NCBI RefSeq assembly: GCF_034087045.1
Contig: NZ_CP139247.1
Location: 3,622,001-3,686,000, forward strand
Length of the DNA: 64,000 bases
Direction of reading: 5' to 3'
Source: Chitinophaga sancti
GTDB taxonomy: Bacteria > Bacteroidota > Bacteroidia > Chitinophagales > Chitinophagaceae
Shown here: positions 44,235-51,965 of the stretch, piece by piece
How positions within the stretch are numbered: position 1 is the first letter of the stretch
Layout: the number at the start of each line of letters is the position of its first letter
Translations under genes and position numbers: made by a program
Notes under the pieces: generated by a model
Seen by the model: only the letters and a program-made list of their open reading frames with translations
Databases searched by the model: none
What the model was told of the DNA's origin: nothing

Positions 44235-46412
44235 ATGAGAAGACCACTGATAACAGCTTGTCTGCTATTTAATGTAGCACTGGCTACTGCACAAAATAAA
44301 TCACCGAAATCCTATAAAGAGTTTTATAAGGATGGCATGAAGAAGATAGAAGGAGATTATTCTATCTACAAAAAGGATAAACACTATTACCTGGAAATAC
44401 CAGACAATGCACTGGAAAAAGATGTATTGGTAATGGGATATGTAAGGAAAGGATATTCTTCTGCGATAGCAAAATCAGCAGGTATTATCCGGTTCAGTAA
44501 AGGTATCAATAACTCGTTGAATGTAACCCGTATTAGTTTTAATGAAGGTGCCAGCGGTGATATCAATGGGGATATGGAACCAGTAATAAAACGGTCGGGT
44601 TTATTGCCTATCAGTTACGGTTATTCAATAGTAGCAACAGGAAAGAAAGGGGGGTATATTATCGAGATTTCCCGTCAGATTCTTGAAGGAGGAGATTGGT
44701 TTGCATTTCCTGATTTGACTTTCCTGAGTCATCCCGATCCGGAGCGTTCGGTGGTGGAAGATATTAAAACTACAGAAAAGGCAGTACGGTTTACAGTAGA
44801 ACGGTCTCAGACAGATTTTAACAAAGACTTTGTATCAGGCCGGGATATGGACAATGCCAATACTTACGAAATAGAACTTGTATTCCAGCAATTGCCTGAC
44901 GAAAAGATGCCAAGAAAACTGGCAGAGAAAGCATCTCCATTTGAAACATTTAGCTTCATGGACTATGGTAGAACAGCTTATACCGCCCGCAAAACATCTT
45001 TTATTCATAAATGGAATATCAGTAATAAAATTAGTGTAGCACTAGACCCGAATATTCCTGCTTTTTTCAGAAAGTATATTGAGCAGGGAGTACTGGCATG
45101 GAATGTAGCTTTTCATGGAGATGTATTAAAGATTGTACAGGATCAGCAGTTAAGCCCTGGGTATATGCTGGTGAACTGGGGTAATACATATAATTCACCC
45201 ATCGTTGCGACCGTTGAGCATCCTGAAACAGGTGAAATACTCGCAGCCCGTATTAATGTGACCGAAGCGGTAACGGATCAACTGATGTTACGATACTTGC
45301 TGCAATGTGGCGCCAATGATAAAAGAATTATAAAAGATATCAGGAACCCGGAGATCCAGGGTGAGATTTTAAGGTGGCTCATGACCCAAACCGTAGGTGA
45401 AGCATTGGGCTTACGTGCGAACCTGAGCGGCAGTGCTGCTTATACCACTGCACAACTGCGGAATCCCGCATGGATGAAGACGCATGCTTTCTCGGCTTCT
45501 ATCATGGATGACATAGAATTTAACTATGTAGCTCAACCCGAAGATCACGTACCTGTGAGTACACTGATGCCGGGCATTGGTGAAGCAGACATTGCTGCGA
45601 TCGAATGGGGATACGGACAAGGGCCGGCACCTACGTACTTGCCGGAAGATTCTTTGAACCCGCTTACACAGCATTATGACCTTGCTGCTGATAAGATCAT
45701 GGCGTCAACACTTGCCATTAAGAATTTGCAGCGCGTGTTCCTGCAACTGGATACTATCAGCAAACAACTGGATGGTACGGAAGACCTTTTTAAAAGCAAT
45801 GGATCCCTGTATGGTGCGGCATTGATCAGCTATGAGAAATACTGTATGGATGTGTCAGCGCTGATTGGTGGGGTATGCCGCAAGCCACTTTCGCTGGGAG
45901 AAGAAAAGATAAAGGCAGATGCTGCTGTACAAAAACAGGCATTGGCTTTCTTACAACAATATGTATTCAGCGGCCCTGCTGCGTGGATGAAAATAAATGG
46001 TACTCCTGGTGGTCGTGTGATCAGCGTAGAGGAGTCATTTACCCACATGCAGATTGCGATTCTGAAATCACTTATTGACATAAGAAAACTTGACCAGGTG
46101 GCAGATGCAAATGAGATTTTTAATTTCATTGATAAAGAAGTGTTCTTTTCCTTCAGTAAAGAAAAGGTGCTGAATACAGAAGAACGTACGATGCAGGCAA
46201 AATTTGTATACGAGCTTGCCCAGGCTACTTACAAAGCAAATATCAGTACTGGTTTAAATGATGCCAATGTACTGCTGCATTATTATATGATCACGACGAT
46301 GAAGAAACTGGAAGACATGGCAAACACGCATCCGGATATGCTCACCAGGGAGAACTTCCGCCTGATGAAATTGAAAGCAGAACATGAATTTTTTAATAAA
46401 ATAAAAGCCTGA
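44235..46412 (+). CDS. Zinc-metalloprotease-family protein with destroyed active site (pseudoprotease)
   Basis: A 725-residue protein with a signal peptide (about 1-19, ACLLFNVALATAQ) and the same family architecture as the preceding gene. At the zinc site it reads TQTVGEALGLRAN where the active paralogue reads THEVGHTLGLKHN: Gln385, Thr386, Glu389 and Ala395 replace His, Glu, His and His. The turn is SIMDDIEFNYVAQPED, otherwise well kept. All flanking motifs are intact (DDIEFNYVAQPEDHVPVSTL, AAIEWGYG) and there are no frameshifts, so the loss of catalysis is selected or tolerated and not simple decay. It resembles the inactive copy at 8073-10685, but the replacements differ, suggesting independent loss. 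Confidence 0.85.
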   Translation: MRRPLITACLLFNVALATAQNKSPKSYKEFYKDGMKKIEGDYSIYKKDKHYYLEIPDNALEKDVLVMGYVRKGYSSAIAKSAGIIRFSKGINNSLNVTRISFNEGASGDINGDMEPVIKRSGLLPISYGYSIVATGKKGGYIIEISRQILEGGDWFAFPDLTFLSHPDPERSVVEDIKTTEKAVRFTVERSQTDFNKDFVSGRDMDNANTYEIELVFQQLPDEKMPRKLAEKASPFETFSFMDYGRTAYTARKTSFIHKWNISNKISVALDPNIPAFFRKYIEQGVLAWNVAFHGDVLKIVQDQQLSPGYMLVNWGNTYNSPIVATVEHPETGEILAARINVTEAVTDQLMLRYLLQCGANDKRIIKDIRNPEIQGEILRWLMTQTVGEALGLRANLSGSAAYTTAQLRNPAWMKTHAFSASIMDDIEFNYVAQPEDHVPVSTLMPGIGEADIAAIEWGYGQGPAPTYLPEDSLNPLTQHYDLAADKIMASTLAIKNLQRVFLQLDTISKQLDGTEDLFKSNGSLYGAALISYEKYCMDVSALIGGVCRKPLSLGEEKIKADAAVQKQALAFLQQYVFSGPAAWMKINGTPGGRVISVEESFTHMQIAILKSLIDIRKLDQVADANEIFNFIDKEVFFSFSKEKVLNTEERTMQAKFVYELAQATYKANISTGLNDANVLLHYYMITTMKKLEDMANTHPDMLTRENFRLMKLKAEHEFFNKIKA

Positions 46413-46414
46413 CT

Positions 46415-47506
46415 ATGAAGAATGTCATATATTCCTTACTGCTGGCATGCGTGTTTAGTCCGCTGATGGCCCAGCACAGGGAGATCGCTTTTGAACATAC
46501 ACCGTTATCTGATCTGCTGGCCAGATCGGCAAAAGAACATAAACTTGTATTTGTAGATTGCTATACCTCCTGGTGTGGTCCTTGTAAAGAGATGTCGACC
46601 CATGTATTCACAAAAGATACTGTAGCCGACTTTTTTAACACGCAGCTGATCTCTTTAAAGCTGGATATGGAAAAGGGAGAAGGTCCGGAAGTCGGCAAAA
46701 AATACCGGGTAGGAGCATATCCGTCATATCTCTTATTAAATGAGAAAGGAGAGCTCGTGTATAAATTCATTGGAGGCATGCCAGCAGAAGAATTTCTCAA
46801 AAAGGTATCCGAAGGAATGGACCCTGATAACAGGGTGGCACAGATCTTCCGCAGGTATGAGGCGGGAGATCGTAGCCCGGCGTTAATGCGGGAATACATT
46901 GTATTAACTATAAGGAACAAGGAAATAAAGCGGGGAAAGGAACTCAATATAGAATACACTCAATCTCTTACCGCGCAGCAGAAGCTGCTGCCTGAAAACT
47001 GGTTTCTGTATGGAGAGAACCAGTTTACCCGCGAGCTCTCCGATATGCATAGCCCAAACTTTACATACCTGGTAGAACACTGGCAGGACTTTGCCAAAGT
47101 AAAAGGCATTGATTCTATCAATCTCAAGATCTCAGGCGTATTCCGTAAACTTACCAGCTATTGCCTGCAAGGTTATTACCAGAAAGATATCGGGTATCAA
47201 AAAGAAGACTTTATTGTCTATCGTAAGCAAATCAAACACACACAGGTGCCAGATAAAAAAGACCTGATGATCATGATGGACATTGCCGAAGCCGCCTGTC
47301 AGGGAGATGCACAGCTTGTTACCAACCTGATTGCAGATCATATAGCCCAATTCAGTAGTCCGAATATGGATATTATATTTGCTTACCTGTCTTTCATTCC
47401 ATCCTATAAAAAGAAGGAATATCCGCGTTGGGAAGAAATCATTCATACCGTAGCCGCTCATTCTCAAAACCATTTCCTCGTCGATCATGTTAAATCGTAT
47501 TTTTAA
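46415..47506 (+). CDS. Exported thioredoxin-like protein
   Basis: A 363-residue protein with a signal peptide (1-19, SPLMAQ). The thioredoxin-fold domain is at about 25-140 with active site SWCGPCKEM (Cys54 and Cys57) and the cis-Pro region VGAYPSYLLLNEKGEL. The C-terminal 220 residues are helical and have no name I know. It starts 2 nt after the inactive protease and overlaps the S9 peptidase gene by 20 nt. Likely a periplasmic disulfide reductase or isomerase that unfolds disulfide-bonded substrates for the proteases (inference from context). Confidence 0.87.
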   Translation: MKNVIYSLLLACVFSPLMAQHREIAFEHTPLSDLLARSAKEHKLVFVDCYTSWCGPCKEMSTHVFTKDTVADFFNTQLISLKLDMEKGEGPEVGKKYRVGAYPSYLLLNEKGELVYKFIGGMPAEEFLKKVSEGMDPDNRVAQIFRRYEAGDRSPALMREYIVLTIRNKEIKRGKELNIEYTQSLTAQQKLLPENWFLYGENQFTRELSDMHSPNFTYLVEHWQDFAKVKGIDSINLKISGVFRKLTSYCLQGYYQKDIGYQKEDFIVYRKQIKHTQVPDKKDLMIMMDIAEAACQGDAQLVTNLIADHIAQFSSPNMDIIFAYLSFIPSYKKKEYPRWEEIIHTVAAHSQNHFLVDHVKSYF

Positions 47507-49640
47507 AACAGGCCTGCTGGTCTTACTTGCTGGTAGTCTGTATGCACAGGATACTTATTATGATGCCCCAAATCTGGCCAAACAGATGGGATCTCTGACC
47601 GTTATTCCTTTTTTTGTAAAGGGTACTGATAAATGCTGGTTTAGTGCGGACAAGGACTATTACCTGGTGGATGCGAAGCGCGGCACCCGTCAGTGTATTT
47701 CTGATAAAAAATACCTGGGGGGCTTGCTACAGGAGTTATTGCACCAACCTGTGGATACGGCAGCTATCAAAGTAGAAATGCCTGGTAGCAATGATATGGG
47801 AATCTATTATAAAGAAGCCCGTTATTCTTATAGCCTGGCGAATGGGAAACTGGTACCCGCCATCCCCCATGATTATCCTCATTCCGGCTGGCGTAATGGT
47901 TTATCACCAGATAAGAAATGGCAGCTGGTGGCGAAGAACCATAACCTGTTTCTGCGGAAAAATTCGGATAGTTCTATGTTAAAGTTGTCTTTTGATGGGG
48001 AGTTATATCACTCTTTTAACATGAATGATGCTGACACTGGTACTTTGCGCGAATCAAATACAGAGGCGATATGGATAAAAGGTACTTCAAAATTTTACGT
48101 AGTCAGAAAGGATCGGCGTAAGGTTGGTACAATGACTGTCGTGCATAGTTTGTCTACTCCCCGCCCAAGGGTAGAGACGTATAAATATGAACTGCCGGGC
48201 GATAAGGATGTGACGCAGTATGAGTTATACCTGGGCGATGCTTCGGAAGGAACCTTTCTACCTGTAAATACGGGCGATTGGAAAGACCAGGAGCTGGAAG
48301 TGCTGTATGGCGGTGCTAAAGTGTATTTCCTGCGGAAGAAGCGTACAAGGGATGAAATGGACTTATGTGCAGTAGATTGGAAAGGTACAGTGCAGGTACT
48401 GATCCATGAGGTGAGCCGTCCTTTTATTAATGATGATGTATTCTCCGCTGCAATTCTCAATGATGGCAAAGATATTCTCTGGTGGTCAGACCGTAGTGGC
48501 TGGGGCCATTATTATTTATATGATGGTTCCGGTCATTTGCAGGGTGCAGTTACAGCGGGAGACTGGACAGCGGGCAAGTTACTAAGAGTAGATACGGCCT
48601 CAAAAAGACTATACTTTTATGGCTATGGCAGGGAACAGGGTATCAATCCTAACTACTCCTTTGTGTACGCCGTAAATTTCGATGGCAAAGGGTTGCGGTT
48701 GCTCACGCCTGAAAATGCCAACCATGAGGTGTTCATGGCGCCTGGCAATCAGTTCTTTGTTGACAACTATTCGCGGATAGACATGGATCCCCGCACTACT
48801 ATCAGAAGTACCAGTAGCAACTGGCAGATGGAAATCTGGAAACCAGACCTGAGCCGGTTGTACAAATATGGCTGGAAAAGACCGGAGATGTTCACCATCA
48901 AAGCTGCCGATGGGGTAACGGATATTTATGGACTGATGTGGAAGCCGTTTGACTTTGACAGTACTAAAAAGTACCCCATCATTTCACAGGTATATCCGGG
49001 GCCGCAGACAGAAACAGTATGGTCCTCGTTTACAGTGCTGGACAGGTATAATAATACCGCCCTGGCACAGACGGGGAGTATCGTGGTCTGTATGGGGCAC
49101 AGGGGTGGATCGCCTTACCGCAATAAAGCATATCATACATATGGTTATGGCAACCTCCGTGACTATGCGTTGGACGATGACAGGCATGGGATCATCCAAC
49201 TGGCTGCCAGGTATCATTTTATTGATACCACCCGTGTCGGTATCTTTGGTCATTCCGGCGGGGGAATGATGGCGGTAGCGGCAATATGTACCTACCCTGA
49301 TTTTTATAAGGTAGCAGTGGCCTCCTCCGGTAACCATGATAATAATATATATAACCGTACCTGGGGTGAAACCTTTCAGGGAATCGATTCCGGTTTTGCG
49401 TATCATGTAGCGCTGAACCAGGCACTCGCTTCGAAATTGAAAGGGCATTTATTATTAGTGACCGGAGAGGTAGATACGAATGTGCATCCGGCGGCTACCT
49501 ATAGAATGGTGAATGCGTTGATACAGGCGGGAAAAGACTTTGACATGCTCGTATTGCCGGGGCAAAGTCATACTTACGAAGACACTTACAAAGCATATTT
49601 TCAACAACGGCTAAGACAATACTTTAAGTTCCACTTATGA
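47487..49640 (+). CDS. S9 family serine peptidase (dipeptidyl peptidase IV / prolyl oligopeptidase type)
   Basis: A 717-residue exported peptidase with a signal peptide (FKTGLLVLLAGSLYAQ). The N-terminal beta-propeller (about 60-450) has DPP IV-type blades such as LSPDKKWQLVAKNHNLFLR and YLYDGSGHLQG. The C-terminal alpha/beta hydrolase domain has the nucleophile motif GHSGGG (Ser590), Asp663 in GEVDTNVHP and His695 in PGQSHTYED. It removes N-terminal dipeptides, typically after proline, from peptides. As last gene of the locus it would finish digestion of peptides made by the metalloprotease. Followed by a strong terminator. Confidence 0.92.
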   Translation: MLNRIFKTGLLVLLAGSLYAQDTYYDAPNLAKQMGSLTVIPFFVKGTDKCWFSADKDYYLVDAKRGTRQCISDKKYLGGLLQELLHQPVDTAAIKVEMPGSNDMGIYYKEARYSYSLANGKLVPAIPHDYPHSGWRNGLSPDKKWQLVAKNHNLFLRKNSDSSMLKLSFDGELYHSFNMNDADTGTLRESNTEAIWIKGTSKFYVVRKDRRKVGTMTVVHSLSTPRPRVETYKYELPGDKDVTQYELYLGDASEGTFLPVNTGDWKDQELEVLYGGAKVYFLRKKRTRDEMDLCAVDWKGTVQVLIHEVSRPFINDDVFSAAILNDGKDILWWSDRSGWGHYYLYDGSGHLQGAVTAGDWTAGKLLRVDTASKRLYFYGYGREQGINPNYSFVYAVNFDGKGLRLLTPENANHEVFMAPGNQFFVDNYSRIDMDPRTTIRSTSSNWQMEIWKPDLSRLYKYGWKRPEMFTIKAADGVTDIYGLMWKPFDFDSTKKYPIISQVYPGPQTETVWSSFTVLDRYNNTALAQTGSIVVCMGHRGGSPYRNKAYHTYGYGNLRDYALDDDRHGIIQLAARYHFIDTTRVGIFGHSGGGMMAVAAICTYPDFYKVAVASSGNHDNNIYNRTWGETFQGIDSGFAYHVALNQALASKLKGHLLLVTGEVDTNVHPAATYRMVNALIQAGKDFDMLVLPGQSHTYEDTYKAYFQQRLRQYFKFHL

Positions 49641-49645
49641 TAAAA

Positions 49646-49673
49646 AAAGGCGAGTCAGATCAGACTCGCCTTT
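49646..49673 (+). terminator. Intrinsic terminator ending nutrient locus 2
   Basis: AAAGGCGAGTC (49646-49656) pairs perfectly with GACTCGCCTTT (49663-49673), 11 bp with a 6-nt loop, A-rich before and T-rich after the stem. Confidence 0.88.
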
Positions 49674-49730
49674 CATATTATATAATAACCATCCTTCCTA
49701 TTCTGATCATTACTATCCACGATCCCCACG

Positions 49731-49738
49731 TACCTTTG
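49731..49738 (+). promoter_or_regulatory. -7 promoter box of the PBP2 gene
   Basis: TACCTTTG matches the phylum's TAnnTTTG consensus exactly, about 58 bp before the chosen start codon. No clear TTG is found at the -33 position. Confidence 0.45.
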
Positions 49739-49796
49739 AAAACCTTTGCCAACAAAGAATAACCATCTATCAGAAAAAACCGCACATTGTTTAAAA

Positions 49797-51752
49797 ATGT
49801 CCATTTATAACCAGCCGAGAAGGCGTGTCATCCAGTTTATTTTTATCGGTCTCGTACTGCTGATTGTTTCCCGTTTATTTATACTGCAAATAATTGATAA
49901 GAAATATTCCAAGCTGGCAGATGCCAACTCCGTAGTGAGAAAAGTCGTCTATCCCAGCCGTGGAATCATCTTTGACAGAAAGGGGAGAAGTGTGTTGCGC
50001 AACGATGTGATGTACGACCTGATGGTCACTCCATCGAATGTAAAGAAAATTGACACGGCTTACCTGTGTAAGATCTTAGGGATTGATATGCCAGAGTTTA
50101 AGAAACGCATCGTGGCGGCAATTGTCAGGAATGGCCGGGTAAGACAGTCGGTTTTTGCACCGTTGTTATTGCCGGATGTATATGGGCAGTTGCAGGAAAG
50201 TATGTACCAGTTTCAACCGGGTTTTGAGCTGATGCCCAGGCAGATCCGTTCTTATCCTTATAGTGGTGCTGCCAATATATTGGGCTACATAGGTGAGATC
50301 TCGCCACAAATGCAGTTGAACCCTGCTTATAAAGATTATAACATGGGTGACTATCTGGGGATGACAGGATTGGAGAAAACCTATGAGCACATTCTGATGG
50401 GGCAAAGAGGGATTCAATACCTTGTGAAGGATAACCTGAATCGCACACAGGGGGCGTATGAGAAAGGTGAATTTGACACTGCGGCAATAGCGGGCAAGAA
50501 CCTCCGTCTATCATTGGATATTGATTTGCAGGTATTGGGTGAGCGGTTGATGCATAACAAGATAGGTAGTATTGTCGCCATCGATCCGCAAACAGGTGGT
50601 ATATTGGCAATGGTAAGTGGTCCTTCATTTGATCCTAACTTATTGACGGGGTCTTACAGGGCACGCAATTTTAATAAACTATTTAGTGATACGACCAAGC
50701 CATTGTTTAACAGGGCTATTCAGGGTACGTACGCACCGGGTAGCTCCATGAAACCATTGACAGCGTTGGTAGCGCTGGATGAAGGTATCATTACTCCTGA
50801 TTTTGGTTATCCCTGTCATGGTGCTTATTTGTCCTGCGGGCGAAGAATTGCCTGTGAGCATAGTGAAGCAGGCCATGCAGCAAATTTGCGACTGGCTATT
50901 TCGCACTCCTGCAATTCTTACTTTGTGAACCTGTACAGGATGGAAGTGGATGCAAAGAAATGGGGTGGGGTAGAAAAGGGGCATCAGAAGTGGTATGAAT
51001 ACATGACGTCATTTGGCTTGGGACACCGGTTAGGCATTGATATACCGGGAGAATATGCGGGGTATGCGATTGATACCGTGGGCATGAATAAGCGGTATCA
51101 TGGGCAGTGGAATTCCTGTTCAGAGTTGTATGTAGGAATGGGACAGGGCGCAGTGGCGGTCACGCCTTTGCAGATGGCGAATGCGATGTGTATCATTGCA
51201 AATAAAGGATTTTACTACCTGCCGCATTTTGTGAATAGTATTGATAATGATGTTTCTGATGTGCTGAAGAAGTTCAGGGATAAACATACGGTAGCGCATG
51301 TAAAAGATACGGCTTACCAGTCGGTGATATTGGGAATGGAAGATGTGGTGGAAAGTGGTACGGGTAGAAATGCACAGATAGAAGGGGTGATCGTGTGTGG
51401 AAAGACAGGTACGGCAGAGAACAATGGCATCGTAAACGGGCAATTGAAGAAGATGAAGAGCCATGCATTCTTTGTGGCTTTTGCACCGAGAGATCATCCG
51501 AAGATAGCGGTGGCGGTCATTGTGGAGAATTCTGGTTATGGGGGCACCTTTGCGGCGCCGATTGCAGGATTGATGATGGAGAAGTATCTGAATGATACGA
51601 TTTCAGTAAAGAAGAAGCCGGTGGTGCAAAAGATGCTGGAGACGGTGACGATGGATCCGGTAGTGCTTACAAAGTCCAAGCTGGATTCATTGAATGGCGC
51701 GACGGCTCATCTCACGACAGAGCAGATTATGAAAGAGTATTTCAGGAATTAA
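49797..51752 (+). CDS. mrdA: Penicillin-binding protein 2 (peptidoglycan transpeptidase)
   Basis: About 651 residues from the ATG at 49797 (MSIYNQPRRRVIQF, giving a short cytoplasmic tail before the membrane helix FIFIGLVLLIVSRLFIL); an upstream TTG frame from 49746 is unlikely. The pedestal/dimerisation domain includes YPSRGIIFDRKGRSVL and AANILGYIGEISPQM. The transpeptidase domain has SSMK (nucleophile Ser316 with Lys319), SCN in SHSCNSYF, and CGKTGTAEN. It cross-links peptidoglycan for elongation with RodA. Here it stands alone, without mreC, mreD or rodA, so it may be a second copy in the genome. The 3' end is the first unit of a tandem triplication. Confidence 0.92.
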   Translation: MSIYNQPRRRVIQFIFIGLVLLIVSRLFILQIIDKKYSKLADANSVVRKVVYPSRGIIFDRKGRSVLRNDVMYDLMVTPSNVKKIDTAYLCKILGIDMPEFKKRIVAAIVRNGRVRQSVFAPLLLPDVYGQLQESMYQFQPGFELMPRQIRSYPYSGAANILGYIGEISPQMQLNPAYKDYNMGDYLGMTGLEKTYEHILMGQRGIQYLVKDNLNRTQGAYEKGEFDTAAIAGKNLRLSLDIDLQVLGERLMHNKIGSIVAIDPQTGGILAMVSGPSFDPNLLTGSYRARNFNKLFSDTTKPLFNRAIQGTYAPGSSMKPLTALVALDEGIITPDFGYPCHGAYLSCGRRIACEHSEAGHAANLRLAISHSCNSYFVNLYRMEVDAKKWGGVEKGHQKWYEYMTSFGLGHRLGIDIPGEYAGYAIDTVGMNKRYHGQWNSCSELYVGMGQGAVAVTPLQMANAMCIIANKGFYYLPHFVNSIDNDVSDVLKKFRDKHTVAHVKDTAYQSVILGMEDVVESGTGRNAQIEGVIVCGKTGTAENNGIVNGQLKKMKSHAFFVAFAPRDHPKIAVAVIVENSGYGGTFAAPIAGLMMEKYLNDTISVKKKPVVQKMLETVTMDPVVLTKSKLDSLNGATAHLTTEQIMKEYFRN

Positions 51753-51965
51753 TCTGATTTAGAAACTTCATTGGATTGGGTCATATCAATGGCGCGACGG
51801 CTCATCTCACGACAGAGCAGATTCTGAAGGAGTATTTCAGGAATTAATCTGATTTATAAACTTCATTGGATTGGGTCATATCAATGTCGCAACAGTTCAT
51901 CTCACGACAGATCAGATCATGAAAGGGTACTTCAATAATTAATCCGCTTTTATAAACTTCATCAC
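51693..51965. repeat. 95-bp tandem triplication at a convergent gene junction
   Basis: Units start at 51693, 51788 and 51883 (period exactly 95 bp); the third is more diverged and partial. Unit 1 contains the last 19 or so codons of the PBP2 gene. Units 2 and 3 still encode the same tail followed by a stop (NGATAHLTTEQILKEYFRN and NVATVHLTTDQIMKGYFNN). The 3' part of each unit (ATTTATAAACTTCAT-like) corresponds to the last codons of the convergent hydrolase gene, whose real end lies in unit 3. Confidence 0.93.
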
